Part shown: positions 32,401 through 45,819 of the stretch, piece after piece
Layout of the letters: every line of letters begins with the position of its first letter
Position numbering within the stretch: position 1 is the first letter of the stretch
Source of the DNA: Capsicum annuum
Taxonomy: Eukaryota > Streptophyta > Magnoliopsida > Solanales > Solanaceae
NCBI RefSeq assembly: GCF_002878395.1
Contig: NW_025826215.1
Span: 10,216-74,215 of the forward strand
Reading direction: 5' to 3'
DNA length: 64,000 nt
The notes under the pieces: generated by a model
What the model was told of the DNA's origin: nothing
The model's database searches: none
What the model saw: the letters and a program-made list of their open reading frames with translations, nothing else
Program-made: the position numbers and the translations under genes

Positions 32401-35035
32401 ATATATGAAATATTAACACATGCATGCTAAGTGTAAGTAGACTCACCAATAGGCTAGAATAAACTGAAAGCTGAAGTGTCTTAAAACATGTATAACAAAT
32501 ATAATCTGATAAGCTGGTGAATCACTACATTTAGTTTCTTAAAACTTTACTTTTATAATATAAGTAGAACTAAAGTTGGAAGACTGTAGACATGGGTACT
32601 GTATGAATACTGGGTCTGAAACTATGGAGTGGAAACCGACATAACTCAGGGATCTAATTATATTAATATACTGAGCATGAATACATGAAGACTGTGATAT
32701 CTGAGAATGCAAGACTAAGTGTATATCTATTATGTCATTGAGATAAATATGAAATCTAAAAGACTAAAAGCTGTAAAATATTAGAATGCATGACCAAGCA
32801 TATAACATGATTTTGAAATAGTCTGTAAACTAAAATATTGAAATCTGGTAACTGCATAACTGATGAACTATATGCTATGGTCAAGAAAACCTAAACTGAA
32901 TTTTGTACTGAATATTTAACTAAGACTATAGGAGGTATCATCTAACCGACATGTCCTAATTTGAGATAATCAGGGTCCAACCTATAACCCCAGTTGGAAG
33001 GGTTTTAGTTCTGTGCCACAGGTACTAACACATGGATGTATGGACCCACTAAACTAATGCCCCAAAGGACTAATGAGTCACCCTCAAATGGTAGGTGCTC
33101 TAATAAGATATGTGGGACCCTCAACTGGCAGGTAAACATCTTGTCAATCCTTAACTGGCAGGTTGATATCTCTGACCTACGCTGACTATGTAGTTCTGAA
33201 ACTCAGGGACTGCTACTAAACGTCACACCCTCTATTGGCAGGTGAGCCCCCATCCTTGGGCTCGCTTGGTACTAAATACCATTCTCAACTAAATGACATC
33301 GGAATACTAATTGCTGTATCCATTATTAACTGATAAGCTCAGGTCATGATATTTCAAAAACAACAGTGCATATAGATTCTGAAGTAATTGTAAACACGTA
33401 AACTAATGTCTTTAACATGAAATAAAACTGGCACTTTTGTTATGAAGGTGATAATCTAAATATGAGAATAAAATCATGATTCTGTCTGATTTGTTACTTG
33501 AAAAAAAAAATCATGTAAAATATATAGGTATCGGGTGTTCATAACCCACCAACACTAAATGAGTACAAAATACGATATCTCTTGAAACACTGAAATAAGT
33601 GATTATGGTTCAAAGATCATAACATGAGCAATTCATCAAACACATGAGGATCATGAACTTGAACATGAGAATATAATATACATGTGCAAAAAACATGGGT
33701 GCATGACTAATTTCATAAGTTGGGGATTTAACATGAAATTAATAGGATAGGACATGGAAACTTGCAACTCAAAGCATGAATAGATTAATTAACTTGGAAA
33801 CACTTGTACACATGGCAAAGTTCATAATTCAATATTATAACATGAAATTCAATTGGATATATCATGGGAATCAAAACTTAAAATATGAGATAACCTAACT
33901 TTTCATGAAAACATCCTTGGAGATGAATTTAGTCAAATTACTAAGAAAATCATTATTTAAATTCATCTTGAATACATGATACTTCATAAACAAAAGGAAA
34001 AGTTTATATGTTTAATTAAACAAAAACTTTTTGGGCTCCATGGGTGAAAGGAGACCCATGGATGAACTCCCACATACCTTGAACCCTTAATATTGGGAAG
34101 GAAGCACCATTTTTGAAGCTTTCTTGAAGGTTCTTGAACTTGAGGAACTTTAATTCTTGGATTCCTTTGAGAGAAAGTAATGAAATTGATGTTCTTTGGA
34201 GACGATTAGGGTTTCTTTGAGAGGAGAATTGGAGAAGAAGGCCAATTACGACTTAAAATATACCTTAAATCATGTTATGGACGATGGGTTTGAGGGGAAA
34301 AGACACTGTTTTCCCTTAGGCAATTAAAGTCGCAGTTTGAATGCGATTTACAGGGTCACCATGATGCGGTCTTATTGTGGCGGCTTACCGATTCTGACAA
34401 AAATGATCATAACTTTTTGCTCGTGTATCGGATTAAGGCGAAATTGGTATCGTTAGAAAGCTAATTAAATTATATATAATTTGGTAGGTCTTGAGCTGAA
34501 AAATTCCACGTATATAAAAAGTTATACACGTTTAAAATTGACCATTGTAGAATCAAATACCAAACTTTAGATGAATCAAAGGCTCTTAGCTCAACTTTGT
34601 TCTAAGTGATTCCTATGAACATTATTCACCTCTTAAGCACTTCACACACTAGGATAAATATCATGACATATGTATTCAATTATAAATTAAGAACTGGATG
34701 AAAAAACCTTCACTTTGATGTGATGTTCGTGCCAAAGAAAATGTCATCATGACGTGGCCCTATCGCGGTGACTTGCTGGATTCGTGACCCAACCGTGCCC
34801 CAAACCTTTTTCAAAAAACTAAAAACTCCCCCAAGACATACTTCTTACATCCCTGAACATGAATTAACTCAAAAACTAATATCTCGGGGTCGGAAAGACC
34901 AAAATAAAAATTCTTGAAGTTTAGAGGTCTTGAAAATAATTAAATCCCCAATACTTAGTGAAAATTTCAAGCCTTAATCCCCTTAAGCATGAAACTAAGA
35001 GCCAAATCAAGCTAGGATAAGTATGAGGTATTGCA
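29461..35035. mobile_element. Gypsy solo LTR (outer), carrying a nested solo LTR
   Basis: The 5 bp duplication gtctt flanks it (29456-29460 and 35036-35040). It begins tttcacgacctgag (TG changed to TT) and ends gaggtattgca. No internal gag-pol is present, so this is a solo LTR left by recombination. After removing the inner LTR (29788-32204) it is about 3.15 kb. It contains repeated ccctcaactggcaggt-type words (about 33080-33250) and the motif shared by all long LTRs here (about 34405-34475). It interrupts the Copia-2 reverse transcriptase. Confidence 0.8.
29788..32204. mobile_element. Gypsy solo LTR (inner), 2417 bp
   Basis: Starts tgtaacaccccgag, ends ggggtattaca, and is flanked by the exact 5 bp duplication ataac (29783-29787 and 32205-32209). 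It contains ccctcaactgtcagtgtt-type repeats (about 30750-30890) and the shared LTR motif near 32013-32080. No coding domains are present, so it is a solo LTR. Confidence 0.9.
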
Positions 35036-35040
35036 GTCTT

Positions 35041-35927
35041 CTTCCATGTAAATATAGAGTATTCATAGACACTCTGAGTGAATCCTGCAGTTATGAGTGT
35101 TGAAGTGAGTTTAATATTCCATTGTGAAGCTTATTTAAGTCCATATAAGGATTTAAGAAACCTACAAAATTTATTGTATCCCTCCTCTTAAAAATCTTCA
35201 AGCATTTGCATATATACCTTTTTTATCTAATCTCCTTGTATAAAAATATTATCGACATCTATTTGATGCAAGCACCATTTCTTTGATACAACAAGTGCAA
35301 TAATACACCTGACAATCACCATTTTTGCTATAGGTAAGAATGCACCATGGTTGTCTAGTCCTTCTTGCTGACTCTAACCTTTTACTACCAGTCTTGATTT
35401 GAACCTCTCAACCTCTCCATTAGATTTACACTTGATTTTTTACACCCATTTTGATCTAATAAAATTCTTGCTATGAATAAAATCAACTACCTCCTAGGTA
35501 TTTTTGTCCTCAAGTACCTGAATATCTAACTTCATAGCCTGAATCCATCTTTCATCTTTGGTAGATTGACTGAAGAACTGTGGTTCTACCAAGTTTGAGA
35601 AACTATTCATATAGCATTGATATCTAAGAATAGTATTATTGTGTGGCAAGTAATTTGCAATAGGATATCTGGTACCTTTTCTCTTTCCAGTTATTGTATA
35701 GTCCTTCATCTAGATAGGATCCTTAGGCACTGTAGATATTCTTATATGAGAAAGGGACTCTGCATTATCTATGTACGAAAGGGTTGAGTCAGTAAGTTGA
35801 ACAATCGGTTGATCTGTTGTATCCACTGGTGGAACAAGTGTAGAAGTGACGTGAGACAACTCTTTTATAATTAAAATGTGATCACTATCAAGATCTGTTG
35901 AATCAAATAAATTTGAATTATCACTAT
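35041..35927 (-). pseudogene. Copia-2 reverse transcriptase, middle piece
   Basis: In element sense this runs from the integrase-RT linker through the first half of RVT_2. WIQAMKLDIQVLEDKNT (complement of about 35494-35560) is the conserved start of the Copia RT, preceded by RGTRYPIANYL-like GTRYPIANYLPH. Near 35150-35045 the SLYGLK box and TAGFTQSVY are visible. The piece stops at 35041, where the outer solo LTR entered, and the same frame resumes at 29460. Its upstream edge is cut by Gypsy-1 at 35928. Confidence 0.82.
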
Positions 35928-38436
35928 TGCAACGCCCCGAAAATGGGTCCTGAGATATCACACATTGCTCAAGACTATGAATATCCTCAAGCTAATCCTG
36001 TAAGCGTTCTACTAAATCTGGATACTTATAAATAGAGAAATATGAACATAATATCAATGGGAAAGTCTATCTGATCTAAGATGAAATCATCTGAACATAA
36101 TATCTGAAAATATTAGACTCAAAGTTTGATAAATAAATACTAAAAATTTGAACTACGTCTAGTCTGACAAGCCTCTACTACTACTAACTAGAGAGCCGCT
36201 AGGACAAGTCCCCAGCAGACTCAAACTGGCTTGAAATACTGAATCAACTACTGTAATAAACTAGAAAATCTGAATGACTAGGTCCCTAAACTATGAGGAC
36301 TCACCAACTATCGGGATGTAGATAGAGATGCCCAAAATCACTCACGCTGCTAAAATTGAGCACCTGAACCTATATTATGAGACAATGTTGCACATAGACG
36401 TATATATAGATCAATACTTCTGAAAATTACTGTGGATATGGGGGTGAATGCATAAGTAAAGCAATATCTCAATATTCGTATAAACTTGTAAAGTAATGTA
36501 TGCTTAGTCTAAATGACTCACATTAGCTGGAATAACTGAAAGCTAAAGAAATCATGAATCATGAGTGATAAAACATACTGTATAAATCTTGTGAGTCATA
36601 ACACTTAGTTTTCAAAGTTGTGCTGGTATTCTATCTTTAAATCATGCGGTCTAAGTGTGGTAAGGACTCACTTTTATATTTGTAAACTGAAAGCTGAAAT
36701 CTAGTAGCTAATGTCTTATGTAAAGAAATGTCTGAATAAAGCTGTGAGCCTTTACACTTAGTTTCTAAAAGCTTTTCTGTTATTCTTTACTTTTTTCTGT
36801 AGGCTATAGGGAGGTTCTTCTAACCGACATAAACTATGTCATCTAACATAGAGTCCAACGTCTAGTTCCCTTATGGGAAAATCTCATGTTGAGGAGAGGT
36901 ATCATACTCTTGCCACGGATTATAACCTAATCTAAGTGATCACATCTGTAGCTGTCATCCATATAGAAATAGAAATAATTTGATAATCTAAAACTACGTA
37001 GGCTCATAGTTCTGGGGCATGAGAACATATCCAACTCGGTGCTAAATACTAGTCCCTTTAATCTGGGTGCTCATTCTATTGGAAATTCACTTTTAAAACT
37101 AGCATAAGGGTTTATATTGAAAACCAATTATGCATCTATCTGTTTCAAACTATAAGCAAAGGTAAATCTATTTTCTATAAACTGTAATAAAACTATAAAG
37201 TGAATTTTATATCTTAATTGAGGATCAAAGATCAAATCTTTATAAAAAACTGAAAATAACTAATTATAGGATGCTTAAAGCATTGTCATTCTTAAAATAT
37301 CAATGTTCAACTTGGGATTAACAACCCATGCATCAACTTCATGTCAAATCATCATAAAGTTCATGCTTGATAATGAAAATATTGATAATTCAATTTAAAA
37401 TCTAGAAATTTCAGCAATACGCATAAAATACGAAAGTAGACATGCAATTCAACATCTAGTTCAATTGTAATCTCATAATATTCAAATAGTGAAGAGTGGG
37501 TATAAATCCTACACTGAAATTCATATAATTTTGTATAAAATTCAACTTTTAAAACTAATTTTGAGCTTCAAGATGAAAGAATTATCCTTGCTGAAAAACC
37601 CCACGTACCTTAATTGATGAAATTGATAAAGAAGCTTGAACTTGAATTCCTATTTGTGCTTTTGAAGATGATTTCTTAAATATCTTGAATTGATAATCTT
37701 GAATTTTGGGTAATCTTGGAAAAAGAATGCTGGAATTTGGATTTCTTGGGGTTTAAGTTTTGAGGTTCTAGGGTTTCTTGGAGAGTAATTTAATGTAAAG
37801 CGAGCATATAATGCTTAGAATCGGTTAAATCTAAACACACGATTTGAGGCCTTTGTAAATGACTAGGTTGACCTTTGTAAAAATTAGTTCGGAACTGAAA
37901 ATCCCAATTTTGGACCTCAGCGCGATACGCCACAATTATGGTGGCTTACTGGAAAAAGGCTAATTGCCATTTTGGCCTATTACGCGATGCGGCATAATCA
38001 TGTTGCGTCACTGGAAAAGGATGAGTGCCATATTGCACTCCACCCCTAGGCGGTGTCTGTTGTTTTGAGAGTTCTGATGCGATACAAGAAAATCATGGTG
38101 AGCTACTAGAAAAGAGACGAATGAGAATTTGGACTTCACCACGACGTGGGGTTATCGCGGTGCCTCACTATAAATCAGACAATTGAGATTCTGCACCTCA
38201 CCACGGCGCGGTGCTATCACGGTGCTCTACTACTTTTTACTAAAATCGCCATTACTTCTCAACCGAGTATCGAATTAAGGCAAAACTGGTATCGTTGGAA
38301 ATCTAATTCAATTATCTACAGTTTGGTGGGTCTAGAGCTGGAAAATTCTACTAGTATCAAGAGGTATACACTTTTGAAGTTGTCTTTTGACATACTAGGA
38401 GCTAAATTAAGCTCGGAAAAAGTATGGGGTATCACA
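35928..38436 (-). repeat. Gypsy-1 3' LTR
   Basis: Plus strand runs tgcaacgccccgaaaatggg to ggggtatcaca. It includes the degenerate GC-rich cassettes at about 37910-38240 and the shared LTR motif at about 38250-38320. It aligns along its length with 46030-48517. Confidence 0.9.
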
Positions 38437-38452
38437 ATATCTCTCCCTTAGG
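38437..38452 (-). other. Gypsy-1 polypurine tract
   Basis: The plus strand ctctccctta is the complement of an AAGGGAGAG run directly before the 3' LTR. Confidence 0.7.
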
Positions 38453-38689
38453 AACATTCTTCCTCAAATAAAACTAATTAAAATAAAGATTCTCAGAGAC
38501 TGAGGCTATATGCTAGCATGTACAACTGAAACGAAACTGCATGACTGAATCTCACTCATATTGTTCGACTAAACTAAACTGTAAATGCTTGAATTTACAT
38601 GAAGATAACTATATGGCTGAATCTGAGAGTGAAAAACAACCGAATTAAGGAAGATTGTTACCTCAGGCTAAATTTGAGTTCGTAGAGAA

Positions 38690-39970
38690 AAGGTGAGGAT
38701 ACTTGGTACGCATGTCTTCTTCTTATTCCCAAGTAGCACCCTCAACAGATTGATTTCACCACAGAACTTTGACCAAGGGAACTTCTTTGTTCCTTAGTCT
38801 ACGGATTTGATGATCAAGAATCTCTACTGGAACTTTTTCGTATGAAAGGTTGTTCTAAATATCTGTGCTTTCTAGAGGGACTACGACAACTGAATTATCC
38901 ATGTACTCCTTCAGTAAGGACACGTGAAACACTGGATGAACTTATAACATGTCTGCAGGTAGCTCAAGCTCATACGCTACCTTCTCTATGCGACTCAAAA
39001 TCTTGTAAGGAACCACATATCGGGGACTAAGCTTCCCTTTTTTACCAAATCTCTTCACCCACTTCTTAGGTGAAACCTTCAAATACACAAGATCATCTAC
39101 TTCGAACTCAAGATCCCTTCTTCTTACGTCTACATAAGATTTCTATCGACTCTGGGCTGCTTTCAATCTCTCTCGAATCGACTAAACTTTCTCCATGGAT
39201 TCAAACACTATATATAGCCCAATCAAAGTGGACTCACCCACTTCAAACCAACCGACTGGTGATCTACATCTCTGCCCATAAAAAGCCTTAAACGGTGCCA
39301 TTTGAATACTAGAACAGTAACTGTTATTGTAGACAAACTTGATCAATGACAAGTGGTCATCCCAACTGTCTTTGAAATCAAGAACACATGCCCTCAACAT
39401 ATCCTCTAGAGTCTAAATAGTCCTCTTTGCCTGACCATTTGTCTGCACATAAAAAGCTAAACTGAGATAAACTTGGGTACCAAGACCCTTCTGAAAGGTT
39501 TTTCAAAATTGAGAGGTAAACTGAGTACCCCTATCTGAAATGATGGACAAGGGAACTCCATGCAATCTAACCATCTCTCTGGTATACAACTTAGCATAAT
39601 CTTCAGCTATGTAGGATATGTAAACTAGCAAGAAATGGGCTGATTTGGTCAATTTATCTACAATAACCCAAATCAAATCATGCTGACGACGCGAATGGGG
39701 TAATCCAATCATAAAGTCCATATTCACCTCTTCCCACTTCGAAGTGGGAATACCAAACTCCTGAAAAGCTCCACCAGGTCTTTGGTGCTCTACCTTAACC
39801 TATTGACAAGTTGCACACTTGGCTACAAATCCTGCTATATCTTTCTTTATACCACTCCACCAATAGACTAACCGCAAATCGCAGTACATCTTGGTGTCTC
39901 CTGGGTTAATAGAGTAACGCACACCATGAACTTATGCCATAATCCGCTGTCTCAAATCATCAACACATAG
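38690..39970 (-). pseudogene. Gypsy-1 integrase with chromodomain-like tail
   Basis: The minus strand starts with an HHCC finger near 39960-39790 (YWWSGIKKDIAGFVAKC), where the second His position is Asn. The core follows: DFMIGLPHSRRQHD with the first Asp and ISDRGTQFTS with the second, in 39727-39503. The third acidic position is changed: GQAKRTI is read where the family has Glu, followed by a stop (about 39425-39400). Downstream come VYNNSY and MAPFKAFYG (39400-39182), the GPY/F-type C-terminus (PYKILSRIEKVAYELELP, near 38990) and a decayed chromodomain-like end (LRNKEVPLVKVLW, near 38790) that in chromoviruses targets insertion to chromatin. Confidence 0.82.
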
Positions 39971-40192
39971 CTCACACAATCTACTTGGATAGCTCAACAC
40001 TCCATCTCCCCTTTGGGAGAAAATCTCTACCTTCTGGTATTTAACTGAACCCTTTAGTTTGACCAAACTAGAATCCTTGTCCTACTTATATTTCACTTCA
40101 GAAACTAGAGAAAATTCTGAACTACTCTGAACCCAAACATTTCCTTCATCTGAGTCAACCAAATGAACACCTAACCTGGAAAGATGATGAAT

Positions 40193-41349
40193 TTATCTAA
40201 ATAACTTTTTCTTATCACCCTCGACATGAGCAATACTACCCATATACAATATACTAAGGGTGTCTTCCACTACATTGGCCTTGCTTAGATGATACAACAT
40301 ACTCATATCATAATTCTTCAACAATTCTAACCATCTTATCTGATGAAGATTTAACTCCCTCTGATTAAACACATATTGCAAGATTTTGTGATCCATAAAC
40401 ACATCAACATGCACCCCATAAAGATAAAGCCTCTAGATTTTCAATGCAAACCCACAACAGCTAACTCAAGATCATGGGTAAGGTAGTTTTTTTCGTGAGG
40501 CTTAAGCTGTCTAGAGGCATAGGCTATAACTTCACCTCTCTGCATCAAAACATAACCCAGATCGATTCTAGAGGCATCATAATATACAACAAGCCCATCT
40601 GTACCATTAGGTAACGCTAAAACTGGGGCTAAAGTGAGTCAAGTCTTCAACTCTTGAAAACTCTTCTCGCAGGACTCTGACCTCTAAAACTTAACTTTCT
40701 TCTGAGTTAATCTAGATATAGGGGATGCAATTGAAGAAAAAACATCAATAAAATATCTGTAATAACTAGTTAAATACAAGAAATTTTTGATATCTGATAG
40801 AGAGATAGGTCTAGGCCAGTTTCTTACTTTTTCTGTCTTTTGGGGTCAAATCTATGCCATCACTGAAAACAATTGACTGAGGAAAGCTACTGATCTTAGC
40901 CAAAATTCACATTTGCTAAATTTAGCGAACAACTGGTGATCTCTAAGAGTTTTCAACATAGTTCTAAGATGGTCTAGATGATCATCCTCACTACAAAAAT
41001 AGATAAGAATATCATGGATAAAGACTATGACAAACATGTCCAAATACTATTTTAACACTCTGTTCATCAAGTCTATGAAGGCTGTTGGGGCATTTGTCAT
41101 CTTGAAGGACATAGCTAGAAACTTGAAATAAGCGTAAAAGTTTCTGAAAGCTGTCTTTGAGATATCACAATCCCTTACTCTAAGTTGATGATAGACGGAT
41201 TTAAGTTCTATCTTGGAGAAGTAACTTGAACCTTTGAGTTGGTCGAATAAGTCATCAATCATAGGAAGAGGATATTTGTTTTTGATTGTGACTTTATTAA
41301 GTTGACGATAGTCAATGCACATTAGCAAAGAACCATCTTTCTTTCGCAC
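40193..41349 (-). pseudogene. Gypsy-1 reverse transcriptase and RNase H
   Basis: RVT_1 is visible from [19 protein letters not shown] (in 41349-41047) to [17 protein letters not shown]. After a stop, the next piece (41043-40852) has the catalytic box as FIHDILIYF instead of F-[IV]-D-D. The thumb and connection regions contain stops. The RNase H part at 40414-40193 includes VFMDHKILQYVFNQRELN and YHLSKANVVEDTLS. One active-site Asp is lost and the frame is broken in several places, so it is inactive. Confidence 0.85.
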
Positions 41350-41792
41350 GAATAGGACAGGAATACTAGAGAGACATTGGGCCTTATGAAACCTTCATCT
41401 AAGAGGTCTTTAAGCTACTCTTTTAACTCTTTAAGCTCAACTGAAGCCATTCAATATGGAGGAATGAAGATGGGCTGAGTATCTGGAAGAAGGTCAATAC
41501 TGAATTTTATTTTCCTATTGGGTGGTACCCCTAGCAAATCTTCGAGAAAAACATCAAGAAACTCATTGACTACACGAACTGACTGAACTGTTGGAGTCTT
41601 AGACTTAGTGTCTTTGACTCAAACTAGATAATAGATACACCCTTTTGAGATCGACTTTCTGATTTTAATATAGGATATGAAATGACTCTTGGGAGACACT
41701 AAATTACCTTCCCACTCAAAGACTGGCTTATCAAGAAATTGAAACTTCACCACTCGGGTGCGACAATATATGGATGCATAACATGAATAGAG

Positions 41793-42029
41793 CTAATCTA
41801 TACCCAGAATAAGGTCAAAGTCGACCATATCTAACTCTATTAAATCTGCTAACATGATCTTATGAAGGATAGTGATAGGACTCTTTCTATAGATCTTTTT
41901 GGCGACAACTGACTTACCTACTGAGGTAAAAACTAAGAAGGGCTTCGGGATCTTTTTAGGACCTATTTCAAAATTTACTGCAACTAGTGCAGTCACATAA
42001 GAGAAATTCGAACCAGGGTCAAACAACAT
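41793..42029 (-). pseudogene. Gypsy-1 protease (retropepsin-like)
   Basis: The segment holds the active-site motif as LFDPGSNFSYVT and the second conserved hydrophobic block FDLILGID. It would release the Gypsy proteins from the polyprotein. It is in the expected place between the gag zinc knuckles and RT. It is a short surviving frame with stops on either side. Confidence 0.8.
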
Positions 42030-42239
42030 ATAAACATCCAGATGAAAGACACGAAATACACTATTGACAAAATTTGGTGAACTCTTCTATTCTTGACGGG
42101 ATGGTAAAGCATAAAATTGATTCTAGCATTGATCACCACCGATACTGGATGATGCGCCCTAAGAAGGGACTAGGCGACCTATAAGAGCTGGTGCACTAGT
42201 AGCCTAAGTCTGGGGACGAGCATCTCTGTTTCCTTACTT

Positions 42240-45200
42240 AGTATTCCGACACTCTTTGATTATATGTCCCAATTTACCACAACTATAACAACCTTTCTAT
42301 CCCAACAAACACTCACTAAGATGATTCTTACCACACTTAGCACATGGAGGATAACTGGGCTTTCCACTCACACTATTCTGAGATCTAGATATAAAAGTCT
42401 TACCCCACTGCTCCTGTCTAGATCTGGGGACAGAAGCACTGGCTGAAGATGGTGCTGGCATAGATGAACGATTCTAAAACTGCAAACAATTTTGTAATGC
42501 CTCGAAATTTGATCCCGAGATGTCACACAGTGCTCAAGACTCTACGTAGCCTTAATCTAACCCTGTATGTCTGTTACTAAGTCTAAATCTCATAATAATG
42601 GAAATATAGATGTATAATCTTTCTAAATGCAGAAATTTGGCTGAAATGTTTGAGAATAATATCTCAAACATCAATACTGAATAGTCTGAATCAAAACTAG
42701 CGGTTTGACAAATCTCTAGTACTAATAACTAGAGATTCACTGGGACAAACCCTCAGCTAACTCGAACTATCTGAAAAGAATACTAAATCATATAAGCTAA
42801 TAAGCTCAAATCTGAATGAATAAGTCCCCAAACTATGCAGACTCGCCAACTGTTAGGTGTAGATGGAGATGCTCGAACTACTCATGCTGATGATATTGAG
42901 CACCTGAACCTACATTATGAGACAATTTAGCACATAGACATATATGTGGATCAGTACTTTGAGGACCTACTGAGTATATAGGGGTGAATACATAAGTAAA
43001 ATATTATCTCATCATCATAATTTATAAAATAATGCATACTAAATGTAAATAACTCACATAAGCTGGATTATCTGAAATACTGGAATCTGAGGTAATAAGA
43101 AGCAAATCATGCTGTATAAATTAGTGAGACATGAAATTTAGTTCTAAAAGTTATACTACTATTCTGTCTGTAATTCATACTGTCTGAGTATAGAAAGGAC
43201 TCACTTCTATAGCTAAAATCTGATAGCTTAAAACTGTAGCTAATATCTTTCTGTAAAGCATAATAGAAATAAATTTGTGAGCCTTTACACTTAGCTTTCT
43301 AAAAGCTTTTCTGTTCTAAAATCAGTAGTTTGTAAGTTTTAAAACTTTAGGAAAAATATTTTATCTAAGGGAATTCCTTCAAAACTTTTCTTTACTAGTA
43401 GGGAGGTTCTTCTAACTGACATAAACTATGTGAGCTAATTATGGAGTCTAACATCTTGTTCCCTTAAAGGGAAACCTCACGATGTGGAGAGGTGTCATAC
43501 TCTTGCAAGTGAGTATAACCTATTGTTCATGTGATCGATCACAAGCTAAATATGTCATCCATATTAGAATGGGAATAATTTAATAATCTGTACCTACGTT
43601 GGCTATGTAGTTCTATGGAAGATAGGGCATGCTAATCCCATACTTTCCACTCGATGCTAAATAATACTCCAATCTGTATGCTCATTCTGTTGGAAATCCA
43701 CTTTAAAACTAGCATAAGGGTTTATCTAAAACTAATTATGAACTTATCTGATTAAATCTATAAATAAAGCTATTCTATTTTCAGTAACTGTAGAAATTCT
43801 TTAAAGTGAATTCCATTGCTAAATTGGGGATCGAAAGATCAAAGATTTACTGTAATTCTGTAAATAATCTGATAACAGGATGCTTAAAGCATCATCTTGC
43901 TTGAAATAATAATATCCAATCTTGGGCTGATAACCGATGCATTACTCTCATGTCAAAACATCATAATAGTCATGCTTGATAATGAAAACAATGATAATTT
44001 ATCTCAAAATCTGGGAATTTCTAAAATAGGCATGAAAAATATGAAAATAAACATGCAATTCAACTTCATAAACACTTGAAAACTCATATTCTTGCAAATA
44101 GCAATAATGGGTATGAACCCTAGGTTAAAACTCATGTATAAACATTCAACATCATATGAATTTGTAATTAAAACTTGATTTTGGGCACAAAGACAAAAGA
44201 AGATCCTTGTTCGTAAACCCCACATATCTTGACTGATGATTAGATGAAGAAACTTGAATATTGATTCCTATTTGAGTTCTTAAATATGAGTTCTTGACTA
44301 TCTTGTCTTGGGAATCCTCAATTTTGAGCTTTCTTGGAGAAACTATGGAGGATTTTAATTTCTTGGAGAAGAAGCTTTGAACTCTAGGGTTTTATTTTGA
44401 GAGAAAATTGATGAATAATGAGCATAATAGTCTTAGCATGGGTTTAATATCATGTTTCGGACGGATTGAGGGCTTGAGAATTGACCAAAATACCCCCTTT
44501 AAACTTCTAAATGGAACTAGAAAAGAGAACCAAAATCCCGATTTAATAGGCCACCGCGATGCGCCACTATTGCGGTGGCTCACTGGATAAAGGACAATTG
44601 GGAACTGGAAACTCTCCGCGATGCGGAGCTATTACGGTGCCCCTTTGGAATGCCATTTTAACCACCGCCGCAATGCGGTGAAATTGCATAAGCTTATTGA
44701 AAATTGACAAATGGAAAGTTAGACCTCTCCATGATACACTAATATCACGGACGTCCACTGGAAAATGACAATTATGAAATTGTTCTTCATCGCGATGCGG
44801 TGACTGCCCAGTTGGCACACTGCTTAATAAAAATGCCTTAACTTCTTTATCGAGTGTCGGATTTGGGCGAATTTGGTATCGATGGAAAGCTTATTCAATT
44901 TCCTACAAAATAGAAGATCTAAATATGGAAAATTTCATATGCAAAAAATGATATTCATCTTTGAAGAAAATCTTTGATATTTTAGGGACGAATTTAAGCT
45001 AGAAAAAGTTTGGGGTATTACAATATTTCCCCTCTAAACTTTGTCTGGCCATACTCAAACTGCCTAATTCTAGCCTTCTTATTTCCCCCCTCTCTTCCCT
45101 TTAACTTTCTACCTCAATTTACTGGGCATGAATCATCAACCTAGCAAGATCCATGTCCCCAATAAGCATGGCAGTCCTACACTCCTAAACTACCAAATCA

Positions 45201-45819
45201 GATACTCCAGTAACAAAATTACTCATACTTGCCCTAGGTCAGCCATCGTATCAGGGGCATACTTAGACAACTGGTTGAAGTTAAGACAATACTCTTTCAC
45301 TGTCATCGAGCCTTGCCTTAGGCTCACAAAATCCTCTACCTTAGCTTCTCTCATTTCACGCAGAAAGAACCTATCTAGAAACACATTCTGTAATACCTGC
45401 CATCTCATAAGAGTTACATTCTCACCTCTATTATTCTTCCACATAACCACCGAATCATACACCATATCCTTCAGCCTATAGGATGCCAACTCCACACTTT
45501 CTTCCTCATTAACATGGATAATCTGGGTGATCTTTCTTATCTCATCTATGTAATGCTACGGGTCCTCACCTGCTTTTGATCTAAAGAATTCGGACGGATT
45601 CATTCTCATGAAATTATGAATTTTGGCTGCTTCTAGATCCCCATTCTACTAAAGTAGGACTACCGCCTGATGGTTTCCCTGAACATAAGTAGTTACAGCT
45701 TGGGCTAACGCCTGAAAGCCAACCTAAAATTTAGTATGGGATATATTCTCATTTAGAGGGTCAGCAGGCTAGGGTGGATGGTTATCATTTCTGCGTGTAT
45801 TAACTCAGCGAAGAGGCAT
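42240..45819 (-). pseudogene. Gypsy-1 gag, interrupted by a solo LTR
   Basis: Probable ATG at 45819 (MPLR followed by a stop). The capsid core is at 45495-45223 (ELASYRLKDMVYDSVVMW, FLDRFFLREMREAKVEDF, GSMTVKEYCLNFNQLSKYAP). The solo LTR 42493-45022 then splits the Ser/Gln-rich linker; the frame rejoins across it (GN before, CLQF after). The C-terminal part has two zinc fingers, the second intact as CYSCGKLGHIIKEC near 42300-42250. Several stops are present. Confidence 0.82.
42493..45022. mobile_element. Gypsy solo LTR nested in Gypsy-1 gag, 2530 bp
   Basis: Starts tgtaatgcctcgaaat and ends ggggtattaca. The left flank is aattt (42488-42492); the right flank atattt matches if one base was inserted. 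It resembles the Gypsy-1 LTRs throughout, including GC-rich cassettes at about 44545-44815 and the shared motif at about 44830-44900. No coding domains. Confidence 0.85.

Noticed and set aside
44392..44818. Frames over the GC-rich part of the nested solo LTR
   Set aside because: Both strands are open by chance over the cassettes; no similarity to LTR-element proteins.
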